Assembly (NCBI RefSeq): GCF_019331805.1
Contig: NZ_JAHBBE010000007.1
Coordinates: 1 to 64,000, forward strand
DNA: 64,000 bases
Direction of reading: 5' to 3'
Source of the DNA: Bifidobacterium pongonis
GTDB taxonomy: Bacteria > Actinomycetota > Actinomycetes > Actinomycetales > Bifidobacteriaceae
This document shows, piece by piece, positions 54,128 through 63,570 of this stretch (positions within the stretch are counted from its first letter, which is position 1; every line of letters starts with the position of its first letter). A program made the translations under genes and the position numbers. The notes beneath the pieces were generated by a model, which worked only from the letters and a program-made list of their open reading frames with translations, did no database searches and was not told where the DNA came from.

Positions 54128-55345
54128 TCACTGCCCGTTGGACTGTTCGCTGAACCATTGCTGGGCCGTGTCGATCGCCTGCGCCAGCGCGTTCTTGGCG
54201 GCTTCAAGGGTCTGCGAATTCTTGATATCGGGGTTGTCGGCGAGCTTCTGTGCGCCGTCGATGGCCTGCTCGAGCGCATTGCCGGCGAGCTGTTTCAACG
54301 TGTTGGTCGTTTCGCTGTTCTTGAGCTGGTCGAGCAGTCCGCGTGCGGAATCGATGGTGTTCTGCAGTTCCTGCTTCTGCTGTTCCAACGTGTCGCCGTT
54401 CGTGGAATCGCCGCTGTTCTCCGAATCGTTGCCGTTGGTGGAATCATTGCCCGACGAACTGTCGTTCTCCGACGAGCTGCCGTTGCTTGACGAGCTGCCG
54501 TCCTGTTCGAGTTTCGCCGCATCCTTCTTGATCTTGGCAACGGATTTGCGCAACGACGCGGTGGCGCTGTTCAGCGTGTCCTTGACCAGATTGAGCTGCG
54601 TGATCGTCGCCTTCGCCGAGCATCCTTCGGAACTCACCGTTTTCTCGGCCTCGGATGAGGCGTCGGCCGCGGCGTCCAGAATGCCGTCCACGCCCAGCAC
54701 TTCGCGCAGCAGTTTCTGGATCTGCGACGAGGAGCTTCCGGTGTCCAGCAGTTCCTTGCGGGCTTCGGAGAATGAGCTGACGGCGTCGCGGCATGCGGTG
54801 AGCGCCTGCTCATGGCGGTCGTGGTAGACGTAGATGCCGACCGCGCCGGCGACGATGGCGATCACCGCGATGATCGCGACCACGATGGGCCAGCGCCGGG
54901 GGCGTTTCCGGGGATTGCCGGAATCGCCCTGATAAGGCGGGTATTGGTTGGAATCACCGCCGTATTGCGCGTATTGCGGGGTATCGCCATACTGCGGTTG
55001 CGGGGTATCGGCGTATTGCGAGGTCCGGTATTGCGCGGCTGCGTACTGTTCGGTCGCGTACTGTTCGGTCGGGTATTGCGCGTCCTGCTGCGTGCCGTTA
55101 TACCCCGAGGCTCTGCGGGTGTCGCCGTACACGACCCGCTGCGTCGGTGCGGGCTGCGCGGGTTGTGTGGGTTGCGCGGCGGGCATCGCCTGCGTGGTCG
55201 GTATCGCCTGGGTATCCGCTATCGTCCGCGCATCATCCTGCGCCTGCATGTCGCCCCATCCGCCGCCTGTGGTTCCCCACGAAGGTTCCGATGCGGGGGC
55301 GGGCGTCTCCAACGGCTGCGTCCTCTGATCGTCCTGCTCGTCCAT
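54128..55345 (-). CDS. Hypothetical single-pass membrane protein with Gln/Tyr-rich cytoplasmic tail and extracellular coiled coil
   Basis: This 405-residue protein has an N-terminal disordered region rich in Gln, Tyr, Ala and Thr with a recurring (A/T)EQYA / QYG motif (about 85-135), one transmembrane helix (WPIVVAIIAVIAIVAGAVGIYVY, about 150-172) and a helical extracytoplasmic domain with two Cys (LTACRDAV, SEGCSAKA) that may pair. A Ser/Asn/Asp/Gly linker (about 290-325) and a C-terminal Leu/Gln helical bundle (LEQQKQELQNTIDSARGLLD) follow. I do not recognise a named family; the layout resembles bifidobacterial cell-envelope proteins seen near peptidases. The start ATG 55345 has AAGGAGAG upstream. 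Confidence 0.75.
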   Translation of the reverse strand: MDEQDDQRTQPLETPAPASEPSWGTTGGGWGDMQAQDDARTIADTQAIPTTQAMPAAQPTQPAQPAPTQRVVYGDTRRASGYNGTQQDAQYPTEQYATEQYAAAQYRTSQYADTPQPQYGDTPQYAQYGGDSNQYPPYQGDSGNPRKRPRRWPIVVAIIAVIAIVAGAVGIYVYHDRHEQALTACRDAVSSFSEARKELLDTGSSSSQIQKLLREVLGVDGILDAAADASSEAEKTVSSEGCSAKATITQLNLVKDTLNSATASLRKSVAKIKKDAAKLEQDGSSSSNGSSSENDSSSGNDSTNGNDSENSGDSTNGDTLEQQKQELQNTIDSARGLLDQLKNSETTNTLKQLAGNALEQAIDGAQKLADNPDIKNSQTLEAAKNALAQAIDTAQQWFSEQSNGQ

Positions 55346-55512
55346 GGGCTGGCTCTCCTTACCTGTATGTGTTCCCGGCTTCCCGTGCCGTACCGTCCAT
55401 CCTACCTATGCGGCCATATTCCGCGCCTGCGTATCGCCCCATCCGCCGCACGCCCGCTGTTCGCAAGTTCGTTTCGCGCCGCGATGCCGGAACAATCAGG
55501 TAGTCTCGAACC

Positions 55513-55881
55513 ATGCATATGAGCGATCAGGAATTCGAAGGCGTCATCGAAGAGGCCTTGGCCGCGATTCCCGCGCGGTTTACCGAAGCGTTGCACAATA
55601 TCGCCATCGCCTGGGACTACGAGCCCACCGCAGGCGAACTCGGCGGACTGCACTGTTCGGACGGCGAACTGCTCGGCCTGTACACGGGCGTGCCCATCAC
55701 GCAACGCACCACGTCATACAGCGGCGTTATGCCCGACATCATCACCATTTTCAAAGGACCGCACGAGCGCGTCTGCGCCACGCATCAGGAGATGGTCGAC
55801 CAGATCGGCAAAACCGTCATCCACGAGATCGGCCACTACTTCGGTTTCGACGACGACTACCTCCACGCGCACGGGTACTGA
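55513..55881 (+). CDS. Small metallopeptidase (zincin, DUF1025/Zincin_1 family)
   Basis: This 122-residue protein has the zincin motif TVIHEIGHYFGFDDDYL (HExxHxxGxxD-type, about residues 100-116), with the two His and Glu of the active site and a third ligand further on. Length and the N-terminal MSDQEFEGVIEEALAAIP match the single-domain actinobacterial Zincin_1/DUF1025 family. Function in vivo is unknown. ATGs at 55513 and 55519 are possible; a TAGTCT box 13 bp upstream and no Shine-Dalgarno sequence suggest a leaderless mRNA. It diverges from the membrane protein at 54128-55345. Confidence 0.85.
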   Translation: MHMSDQEFEGVIEEALAAIPARFTEALHNIAIAWDYEPTAGELGGLHCSDGELLGLYTGVPITQRTTSYSGVMPDIITIFKGPHERVCATHQEMVDQIGKTVIHEIGHYFGFDDDYLHAHGY

Positions 55882-56232
55882 GCGGGAAAGCGGACCGTGG
55901 GGAGAAGCGGGGAGAAGCGGGAGCAGCAGGTACGGCCGCCACGCCACCTTCTTGGATGTAGTACGTATACCCGGAGAATCGCGCCGTGTGTCGCGCCCAT
56001 GGCGGGCCGTTCGCCTGCCGCGGAATTCGCTATGGGCCAAATGGTGCCGACATTGCCGGGCGGGTATTCCGTGAGCAAAATCACTTGACGCCGAATGTGT
56101 TAGGTGAGTGGTCGGACTAAGCTAGTTCTCCAGCAAGTCGGCGCCGCCGTCACCGGCACCCGCGCATTCGGACGGGTGATTGAAGGGAACGAAGGGCGGC
56201 ATGGAGCCGAAAACCGAGTTGTAGAGGAATAC
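55882..56232. other. 351-bp gap before the activase-like gene: no gene seen
   Basis: Contains two GGGGAGAAGC direct repeats right after the peptidase stop. A TTGACG box at about 56085 could belong to the activase-like promoter, but no -10 at standard spacing is convincing. Confidence 0.4.
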
Positions 56233-59200
56233 ATGGCTGACACCGCACCCATCGTGAGCACACCGCAGTCCGCGAACCCAGATGCGAAACCGTTGCGCGT
56301 CGGATTGGATATCGGATCGACCACCGTCAAGGCCGTTGTCCTCGACCAGTCCGACACGCTGTCGGAAACGTTGTTCTCCGACTACCGTCGCCACCACGCC
56401 AACGTCCGCGCCACCGTGGCCGGACTGCTCGCCGACATCCACACGATGCTCGAAGAGCAGGGGCGCGGCGACGAGCCGATCCGTCTCGCCATCACCGGTT
56501 CCGGCGGCCTTGCGCTCGCCGACAGCCTGCATGTGCCGTTCGTGCAGGAGGTCATCGCCGAAACCGAAGCCATCGACAAGGAATACCCGCAGGCCGACGT
56601 GATCATCGAGCTCGGCGGCGAGGACGCCAAGATCACCTATCTGAAGCCCACGCCGGAACAGCGCATGAACGGTTCGTGCGCGGGCGGCACCGGCGCGTTC
56701 ATCGACCAGATGTCCACGCTGCTCGACACCGACCCCTCCGGTCTGAACGAGCTGGCGAAGGATTACGAGAACCTGTACCCGATCGCGTCGCGATGCGGCG
56801 TGTTCGCCAAAACCGATCTGCAGCCGCTGATCAACGACGGCGCGGCGAAACCCGATCTGGCGGCCTCCATCTTCACCGCCGTCGCCACCCAGACCATCGC
56901 CGGTCTCGCATCCGGCCGCCCGATCCACGGCACCGTCATCTTCCTCGGCGGTCCGCTGTTCTTCATGTCCGAACTGCGTGCGGCGTTCAAGCGTGCGCTC
57001 GACGGCAAGGTCGACGAGTTCATCGTCCCCACCGACGCCCACCTGTACGTGGCGTACGGCGCGGCGTTGCAGGCCGAACAGGACGTTGACGACGAAGGCA
57101 ACCATTTCGAAGCCAAGCCGGTGAACGTCATCCTCAAGCGTTTGGAGGAGCTGGAGAACCTGCCGTCCAACACGCCCACCATGCCTCCGCTGTTCCCCAC
57201 CGAGGAGGATCGCAAGGCGTTCAACGAGCGTCACCATCGCGAGCATGTGCACATCGGCACGCTCGAAGGCGCGAAGGGCCCGCACTTCCTCGGCATCGAC
57301 GCCGGTTCGACCACCATCAAGGCCACGCTGGTGAACGACGACCGCGAAATCGTCTGGTCCAGCTATGCCAACAATGAGGGCAGCCCACTCACCGCGGCCA
57401 TCAACATCGCCAAACGCATCCAGGCCGACCTGCCCGAAGGAGCGTGGATCGCGCGATCCTGCGCCACCGGTTACGGCGAAGGCCTGATCGCCACCGGCCT
57501 GCACCTCGACGAGGGCGTGGTCGAAACCATGGCCCACTACCGTGGCGCCGAAATGGTCAGCCCTGGCGTCACCGCCGTCATCGACATCGGCGGCCAGGAC
57601 ATGAAGTACCTTGCCATCACCGATGGCGTGATCGACTCCATCGCCGTGAACGAGGCATGTTCCTCCGGTTGCGGTTCCTTCCTGCAGACCTTTGCCATGT
57701 CGATGGGCCTGAGCATCGAGGAGTTCACGCAGAAGGCGCTTGCCTCCACGCACCCGGTCGACTTGGGCTCCCGCTGCACCGTGTTCATGAACTCGTCCGT
57801 CAAGCAGGCGCAGAAGGAAGGCGCCAGTATCGAGGACATCGCGGCCGGCCTGTGCTATTCGGTCGTGCGCAACGCGCTGTACAAGGTCATCAAGCTGCGT
57901 GACTCGGGCGAACTCGGCGATACCGTGGTCGTGCAGGGCGGTACGTTCCTCAACGATGCCGTGCTGCGCGCGTTCGAACTGCTGACCGAACGCAAGGTGA
58001 CCCGTCCGAACATCGCCGGTCTGATGGGCGCGTACGGCGCCGCCCTCACCGCGCGCATGCACTACACGGATATCGCCGACGACGCGGAAGGCGCGGAAAA
58101 CGCGGAAAACGCCGAAAACGACGGCGAGAACGGGAACACCGTGATCGTCGACGGCGTGAAGCACACCGCCAGCTCCATCCTGACCGGCGAAGCGCTCGAC
58201 GGCCTCACCATGACCACCGAACGCGACGTGTGCAAGCTGTGCCAGAACCACTGCAAGCTCACCATCACCACCTTCGCCGACGGCGCGCGCTACGTCACCG
58301 GCAACCGTTGCGAACGTGGCGGCGACGCCAAGCGCAAGCGTTCCGACAGGCCGAACCTGTACGACTACAAGTACAAGCGTTGCTTCGCCTACCGTCGCCT
58401 CACCGACAAGAAGGCCACGCGCGGCGAAATCGGCATTCCGCGTGCGCTCAACATGTACGAGAACTACCCGTTCTGGTTCACCCTGCTCACCTCGCTGGGC
58501 TTCAAGGTCGTGATTTCAGGCCGCAGCTCCCACGAACTGTTCGAGACGGGCATCGAATCGATCGCCTCCGAGAACATCTGCTACCCGGCCAAACTGGTGC
58601 ACGGCCATATCAAGTGGCTGCTGAACAAGGGCATCAAAACCATCTTCTACCCGTGCGTGAGCTACGAGGAGAACCTCGTGCCCAACACCGACAACCACTA
58701 CAACTGCCCGGTCGTGGCCAACTACCCGGTGGTCATCGGCGCGAACATGCCGGAACTGCGCGAGGAAGGCGTGCGCTACATGCGCCCGTACTTCAACCTC
58801 GCCAACCATGAGCTCATGGTCGACCGCATCGTCGAGGAGTTCGCATGGGCCGGCGTGAGCCGTGAGGAAGCCGAAACCGCCGTCAAGGCCGCATACGCCG
58901 AAGACAAGGTGTTCAAGCATGACGTGCAGCAGGAGGGCCTGCGCGCGTTGGCCTACATGAAGGAACACAACTGCCGTGGCATCGTGCTCGCCGGGCGCCC
59001 GTACCACGTCGACCCCGAAATCAACCACGGCATCCCCGAAACCATCTGTTCGCTGGGCATGGTGGTGCTGTCCGAGGATTCCATCTGCGAACTGCAGCCG
59101 GGTGAGAAGCTCAACCTGAGCGAATACCTTTCCGAAGGCGAAGATGATCCGCGCAAGCGGAACGCCGACGGCTTCCGCCACGTGGGCGACCGCAAGGTCA

Positions 59201-61104
59201 CGAAGATGCCGCTGCGCGTCACCAACCAGTGGGCCTACCATTCCCGCCTATACGCAGCGGCCAATTTCGTCGCCTCCTACCCGGGTCTGGAGCTCGTGCA
59301 GCTCAACTCCTTCGGCTGCGGTCTCGACGCCATCACCACCGATCAGGTGTCGGAGATCCTGGCGGACAAGGCCGACGTGTACACCATGCTGAAAATCGAC
59401 GAAGTGTCGAACCTGGGCGCGGCGAAGATCCGCTTGCGCTCGCTCAAGGCCGCGGTGGAGGAACGCGAGCGCAACCATCGTCGCGCTCTGGCCGGTGCCG
59501 TGCCCGGCAAGCAGGATCAGCCGGTGCAGTCGGATTCCGTGGCCGAGGCGAAAGCCAAGCTGGAGGAGGCGCAGGCGCAGCTCGCCGAAGCGCAGGCCCA
59601 GCTCGAATCCGCCGAAGCGCAGGCGAACGTCAAGCACGGCGAATTCCGCAAGACCGGCTCCCAGGCTCCCACTCCGGGCCGTCAGGTCATGCTCGACACG
59701 GTGATGAAAGCCAATCCGAAGCTCACCGAAGCCGCCAAGGAAGCATCCCGTCGCGCCGCGGCCAACGGCAAGGGCTCGGCGTCCGCGCACAATACGGCCA
59801 CCATGTCCAAGTACGCGAACCGCGTGCCGTTCGGCAAGGATATGAAGGATTACACCATCGTGGCCCCGCAGATGAGCCCGATCCACTTCTCCCTGGTCGA
59901 ATCCGTGATCCGTTCCGGCGGCTACAAGTTCGACATCCTCGAACACGCCAGCCGCGAGGACGTCGAAACCGGCCTGAAGTATGTGAACAACGACGCCTGC
60001 TACCCGGCCATCATGGTCATCGGCCAGCTGGTGGACGCGATTCTGGAAGGCAAGTACGATCCCGACCATACCGCGCTCGCCATCACGCAGACCGGTGGTA
60101 TGTGCCGTGCCACCAACTATTTCGGTCTGATCCGCAAGGCGCTGGTGGATGCCGGTTACCCGCAGATTCCGGTCATCGCCATCTCCACGCAGGGCATTGA
60201 GGATAATCCGGGCTTCAAGGCCACGCCGGCGCTGCTGCACCGTGCGATCAAGGCCCTGATCATCGGCGATCTGCTCATGAAGTGCCTGTACCGCGTGCGC
60301 CCGTACGAGGCCGAGCCGGGCAGCGCCAACCGCCTGTACCGGCAGTGGGACACCATCGTCCGCGAGGTGTTGGAGCATCACGGTCATTCCAAGACTGCGA
60401 AGAAGGCCATCGGCAAGGGCTACCTGCCGTACCCGAAGCTGGTCAAGGAGATCGTGAAGTCCTTCGACGCGCTGCCGCTCAAGGATATTCCGCGCAAGGT
60501 GCGTGTGGGCGTGGTCGGCGAGATTCTGGTGAAGTACCAGCCGGACGCCAACAACCATGTGGTTGATGTGATCGAATCGCAGGATTGCGAGGCCGTGGTG
60601 CCGGGCATCATGGAGTTCATGACCACCCGTCCGTACATCACCGACTGGAACGAGCATTACCTCGGCATGGGCGGCAACAAGCTCGGCTATGCCGTGATGC
60701 GTAAGGGTTTGGACATGTACTTCGCGCCGGTGCACAAGGCCATCGATCTGGCGCACGGCAAGTTCGCGCAGGATCTGCCGATGCCCGAACTGGTGAAGAA
60801 GGCCGGCGAGGTGACTTCGGTGGGCGTGCAGGCCGGTGAAGGCTGGCTGCTGACCGCGGAGATTCTGGAGCTCATCGAATCAGGCTGCCCGAACGTCGTG
60901 TGCGCCCAGCCGTTCGCCTGCCTACCCAACCATGTGACCGGGCGTGGCATGTTCGGCAAGATCCGCCGCCTGTACCCGGAGGCGAACATCGTGTCCATCG
61001 ATTACGATCCAGGCGCGTCCGAGGCGAATCAGCTCAACCGCATCAAGCTTATGATCGCCGCCGCCAAGAAGATGCGCAAGCAGCAGGAGGAGCAGGGCAA
61101 GTAG
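56233..61104 (+). CDS. Large acyl-CoA dehydratase activase-like protein (two BcrAD/BadFG ATPase domains plus DUF2229 and dehydratase-like region)
   Basis: This 1,623-residue protein has two ASKHA ATPase modules: residues about 20-300 (VGLDIGSTTVKAVVLDQ, NGSCAGGTGAFIDQM, SRCGVFAKTD) and about 355-610 (LGIDAGSTTIKATLVN, NEACSSGCGSFLQ, GSRCTVFMNSS), each with both Fe-S-coordinating cysteines of HgdC-type activases. A DUF2229-like region (FKVVISGRSSHELFETGIES, ENICYPAKLVHGHIKWLL) and further dehydratase-like segments follow. A charged Ala/Glu/Gln coiled coil (AKAKLEEAQAQLAEAQAQLE) lies near 1100-1135. Proteins of this layout are widespread in anaerobes but of unknown substrate; they are thought to drive low-potential electron transfer using ATP. 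No separate HgdAB dehydratase is next to it. ATG 56233 has GAGG 6 bp upstream. Confidence 0.85.
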   Translation: MADTAPIVSTPQSANPDAKPLRVGLDIGSTTVKAVVLDQSDTLSETLFSDYRRHHANVRATVAGLLADIHTMLEEQGRGDEPIRLAITGSGGLALADSLHVPFVQEVIAETEAIDKEYPQADVIIELGGEDAKITYLKPTPEQRMNGSCAGGTGAFIDQMSTLLDTDPSGLNELAKDYENLYPIASRCGVFAKTDLQPLINDGAAKPDLAASIFTAVATQTIAGLASGRPIHGTVIFLGGPLFFMSELRAAFKRALDGKVDEFIVPTDAHLYVAYGAALQAEQDVDDEGNHFEAKPVNVILKRLEELENLPSNTPTMPPLFPTEEDRKAFNERHHREHVHIGTLEGAKGPHFLGIDAGSTTIKATLVNDDREIVWSSYANNEGSPLTAAINIAKRIQADLPEGAWIARSCATGYGEGLIATGLHLDEGVVETMAHYRGAEMVSPGVTAVIDIGGQDMKYLAITDGVIDSIAVNEACSSGCGSFLQTFAMSMGLSIEEFTQKALASTHPVDLGSRCTVFMNSSVKQAQKEGASIEDIAAGLCYSVVRNALYKVIKLRDSGELGDTVVVQGGTFLNDAVLRAFELLTERKVTRPNIAGLMGAYGAALTARMHYTDIADDAEGAENAENAENDGENGNTVIVDGVKHTASSILTGEALDGLTMTTERDVCKLCQNHCKLTITTFADGARYVTGNRCERGGDAKRKRSDRPNLYDYKYKRCFAYRRLTDKKATRGEIGIPRALNMYENYPFWFTLLTSLGFKVVISGRSSHELFETGIESIASENICYPAKLVHGHIKWLLNKGIKTIFYPCVSYEENLVPNTDNHYNCPVVANYPVVIGANMPELREEGVRYMRPYFNLANHELMVDRIVEEFAWAGVSREEAETAVKAAYAEDKVFKHDVQQEGLRALAYMKEHNCRGIVLAGRPYHVDPEINHGIPETICSLGMVVLSEDSICELQPGEKLNLSEYLSEGEDDPRKRNADGFRHVGDRKVTKMPLRVTNQWAYHSRLYAAANFVASYPGLELVQLNSFGCGLDAITTDQVSEILADKADVYTMLKIDEVSNLGAAKIRLRSLKAAVEERERNHRRALAGAVPGKQDQPVQSDSVAEAKAKLEEAQAQLAEAQAQLESAEAQANVKHGEFRKTGSQAPTPGRQVMLDTVMKANPKLTEAAKEASRRAAANGKGSASAHNTATMSKYANRVPFGKDMKDYTIVAPQMSPIHFSLVESVIRSGGYKFDILEHASREDVETGLKYVNNDACYPAIMVIGQLVDAILEGKYDPDHTALAITQTGGMCRATNYFGLIRKALVDAGYPQIPVIAISTQGIEDNPGFKATPALLHRAIKALIIGDLLMKCLYRVRPYEAEPGSANRLYRQWDTIVREVLEHHGHSKTAKKAIGKGYLPYPKLVKEIVKSFDALPLKDIPRKVRVGVVGEILVKYQPDANNHVVDVIESQDCEAVVPGIMEFMTTRPYITDWNEHYLGMGGNKLGYAVMRKGLDMYFAPVHKAIDLAHGKFAQDLPMPELVKKAGEVTSVGVQAGEGWLLTAEILELIESGCPNVVCAQPFACLPNHVTGRGMFGKIRRLYPEANIVSIDYDPGASEANQLNRIKLMIAAAKKMRKQQEEQGK

Positions 61105-61156
61105 ACCTGCGAGCGGGATTGCGGGCAGGACCGCCTGTAATTCCGCCGACGTGTTG

Positions 61157-61227
61157 ATGGCAGGTGCCGTGATCGGTTGTCGTGATGAACGTCATGACGG
61201 CCGCTATGGCACCTGCCATTAGTTTTT
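61157..61227 (+). terminator. Terminator of the activase-like gene
   Basis: Perfect 12-bp outer stem ATGGCAGGTGCC/GGCACCTGCCAT, with an inner GTCGTGAT / GTCATGAC hairpin in the loop, followed by TAGTTTTTC. Confidence 0.8.
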
Positions 61228-61289
61228 CATATATCCAATTCGCGGCCTGACGGCACGCTTGGGCGATACGGTCGAATACCATATAGCCC

Positions 61290-62567
61290 ATGGTCACTCC
61301 CAGAATCAGTTACGCGCACCTGCTCACCGAGCCGAATCCCAAGCATGTCGACAGTCTGCTGAGATTCTTCGAGAACGGATGCTCCAAGCGCGGCACCGGC
61401 GGTTTCGGTGTGGAGATCGAGCATCTTCCCGTCCACAACGCCGACGACACCGCGGTCAGCTACTACGAGCCGAACGGCGTGGAGACGCTGCTCAGACGCA
61501 TCGCACCGTATTACGACGAAAGCAAGGAATATTGGGAGAACGGCCATTTGGTCGGTCTCGGACGTGAAGGGCTGTCCGTTTCCCTCGAACCCGGCGGTCA
61601 GATCGAAACCTCCATCGGCGTGCTGCATGAGCCGAGCGAACTCAACACGTTGTATGGTGAATTCCGCAGCCAGGTCGACCCGATCATCGAGGAACTCGGG
61701 TTCAGACTCGTGCACTACGGCTACCAGCCGAAATCCAGTTTCGCCGACATTCCCGTCAATCCGAAGGACCGCTACGACGCCATGACCGATTATCTCGGCA
61801 GGGTCGGCGAATTCGGTCCGTGCATGATGCGCTGCTCCGCCTCCACGCAGGTGAGCATCGACTATGTGGACGAGGCCGATTCCATCGCCAAAATGCGCAT
61901 CGGCACCGCGATCGGCCCGATTCTCGCATGGTTCTTCCGCAACAGCCCGTATTTCGAAGGCAAGCTCAACACGTACCCGCTGTTGCGCCAGCGCATGTGG
62001 GATTATCTCGACTTCCAGCGCACCAACGTCATTCCCGGCCTGTTCGACAGGCGGTTCGGTTGGGAGGATTACGCGCGTGACGTGCTGAGCACGCCGCTCA
62101 TGTTCGCCGATCTGACCCACACGCCCGAAGCCGTGGCCACCGGCGCGACCGGCAAGGAGCTGCATCGCGCGGCCTTCCGTGAGAACGCGGGGGAGGTGTA
62201 CCCGGACCGCGAGCTCAACGCCTATGAGATCAACCACATCATCTCCACGCATTTCAACGATGTGCGTCTGAAGAACTTCATCGAACTGCGTCACTGGGAT
62301 TCGCTGCCGGTCGAACGTGCGGAGCGCCTGACGGAGATCATCGCGTCCCTGTTCTACGTGCCGTCCAACCGCATCCGTCTCGAAAGCTACTTCGACGGCC
62401 TGCGCGAGGAGGACGTGTTCGAGGCCAAGGCCAATCTGCAGGCGCATGGCCGTGAGGCCACGCCGTACGGCCAGCCGCTCGACTTCTGGCGCGAATTCCT
62501 GGGGCTTGAGGGTCTGCTGGAGGATATTCCGGGCGATCCGAAGCATCCGGAGGTGTTCCAGGGCTGA
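61290..62567 (+). CDS. gshA: Glutamate-cysteine ligase, GCS2 (plant/alpha-proteobacterial) type
   Basis: The 425-residue protein has the GCS2 signatures GFGVEIEHLPV, REGLSVSLEPGGQIETSIG (ATP-grasp-like carboxylate-amine ligase core), PCMMRCSASTQVSIDYVDE and FFRNSPYFEGKLN. It should ligate L-glutamate and L-cysteine to gamma-glutamylcysteine using ATP. No glutathione synthetase (gshB) is present in the window, so the product may be used as gamma-Glu-Cys itself or serve another ligase. No Shine-Dalgarno sequence precedes ATG 61290; the AT-rich ACCATATAG just upstream suggests a leaderless start. Confidence 0.85.
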   Translation: MVTPRISYAHLLTEPNPKHVDSLLRFFENGCSKRGTGGFGVEIEHLPVHNADDTAVSYYEPNGVETLLRRIAPYYDESKEYWENGHLVGLGREGLSVSLEPGGQIETSIGVLHEPSELNTLYGEFRSQVDPIIEELGFRLVHYGYQPKSSFADIPVNPKDRYDAMTDYLGRVGEFGPCMMRCSASTQVSIDYVDEADSIAKMRIGTAIGPILAWFFRNSPYFEGKLNTYPLLRQRMWDYLDFQRTNVIPGLFDRRFGWEDYARDVLSTPLMFADLTHTPEAVATGATGKELHRAAFRENAGEVYPDRELNAYEINHIISTHFNDVRLKNFIELRHWDSLPVERAERLTEIIASLFYVPSNRIRLESYFDGLREEDVFEAKANLQAHGREATPYGQPLDFWREFLGLEGLLEDIPGDPKHPEVFQG

Positions 62568-62635
62568 GGCGTGTACGAAGCCGTTGGCGTGCGTGCCGGT
62601 GGCGTGTGCGCGTATCGATGGCGCGATCGCGTGAC

Positions 62636-62688
62636 AGCGGAATGATGCCGTGTGTATGCCAGGGTGCCGGGCAACACACGGCATTCCG
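62636..62688 (+). terminator. Hairpin after the glutamate-cysteine ligase gene
   Basis: Imperfect stem CGGAATGATGCCGTGTGT / ACACACGGCATTCCG (three-base bulge) with a 19-nt loop that includes CCAGGGTGCCGGG. No T-run follows, so its terminator role is inferred. Confidence 0.55.
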
Positions 62689-62721
62689 TTATCGAACGAC
62701 TGGTCGGTAAACTGGGCTTCT

Positions 62722-63354
62722 ATGACGGAACAGGGGAAAAAGAAGCGCGTTCGCAAAAGCCCGGAGGAGCGCAAAAGGGAGATCATCGGCGCGGCGGCGA
62801 AGCTTATCGCCGAGAAAGGGTATTACGGCACGTCGCTCAAGGAGATCGCCGACGAGATCGGCATGAGCCAGCCGGGTATGCTGCATTACATCGGCAACAA
62901 GGAGAACCTGCTGTCGATGCTGGTCACCGACAATTACGACGCTGAGGGCACGCCGCGCGATTTCATCAAATCCGGCCTGCCGGGAAGCGACCCGGAGGGC
63001 ATGCTGTTCCCCGCATACATGAGGTTCCTCGTGCGTTACAACGCGCAGCGCCGCAGCCTGGTGCAGCTGTATATGGTGCTCGAATCGGAATCGTTCAGCC
63101 CCGAGCACCCGTTGCACGAGTATTTCGAGAACCGCCCGAATCTGGTGTGGGAGCATTATTCCGAATTCACGTGGAATCTGCCGCCCGAGATCGGGGGATG
63201 GGAGAACATGCGCCCCATCGTGCGCCAATGCGTGGAGGCCATGGATGGCATCCAGCTGCGTTGGACCCGTAAGCCGCCGATCGACATGTATGACGAATGG
63301 CTGGTGTTCGAACGGATGATCTTCCCCTCGCCGGTGTGGGACAGGTACCGCTGA
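62722..63354 (+). CDS. TetR-family transcriptional regulator
   Basis: The 210-residue protein has a basic N-terminal arm and a canonical TetR helix-turn-helix (EIIGAAAKLIAEKGYYGTSL, then IADEIGMSQPGMLHYIGNKE), followed by an all-helical effector domain with an aromatic-rich C-terminus (ENRPNLVWEHYSEFTWNLPP). It is located directly upstream of a GH42 gene, and three TetR-type palindromes lie between them, so it most likely controls that beta-galactosidase and possibly itself. Start ATG 62722 (MTEQGKKKR); the frame upstream has no good ribosome-binding site. Confidence 0.9.
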   Translation: MTEQGKKKRVRKSPEERKREIIGAAAKLIAEKGYYGTSLKEIADEIGMSQPGMLHYIGNKENLLSMLVTDNYDAEGTPRDFIKSGLPGSDPEGMLFPAYMRFLVRYNAQRRSLVQLYMVLESESFSPEHPLHEYFENRPNLVWEHYSEFTWNLPPEIGGWENMRPIVRQCVEAMDGIQLRWTRKPPIDMYDEWLVFERMIFPSPVWDRYR

Positions 63355-63414
63355 CCCGCTGACGTTCCTGCGTGCGGCGTGCATGCGTGCGCTGTGAGGC
63401 GTATATTATGCGAT

Positions 63415-63438
63415 TTCATCTAATGACTGTTCGATAAA
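63415..63438. promoter_or_regulatory. TetR operator-like site 3
   Basis: Reads TTCATCTAATG/AC/TGTTCGATAAA; it matches the perfect palindrome at 63571 at 17 of 24 positions, keeping ATCTAA and CGATA. It lies 61 bp after the tetR stop. Confidence 0.55.
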
Positions 63439-63510
63439 AACCGCGACACGCCGATATGCGTGTTCTTCATTGGCGGAGAACGGCTATATTTCAACGTTTT
63501 ATGCCGATTA

Positions 63511-63534
63511 TTTATCTAATGAGCGCTAGTTAAA
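63511..63534. promoter_or_regulatory. TetR operator-like site 2
   Basis: Reads TTTATCTAATG/AG/CGCTAGTTAAA, 24 bp with the same layout as the 63571 site and exactly 60 bp upstream of it. It lies just before the -35 box of the GH42 promoter. Confidence 0.7.
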
Positions 63535-63538
63535 TTAC

Positions 63539-63567
63539 TTGACAAGCGCTGTGTGGCGATATATCGT
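63539..63567 (+). promoter_or_regulatory. Promoter of the GH42 gene
   Basis: TTGACA (63539-63544), 17-bp spacer, TATCGT (63562-63567). The perfect operator at 63571 lies just after the -10 box, so a bound repressor would block initiation. Confidence 0.6.
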
Positions 63568-63570
63568 ACT

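Noticed and set aside
56122-58251. 709-codon open frame antisense to the activase-like gene
   Set aside because: Shadow of conserved ASKHA domains on the plus strand.
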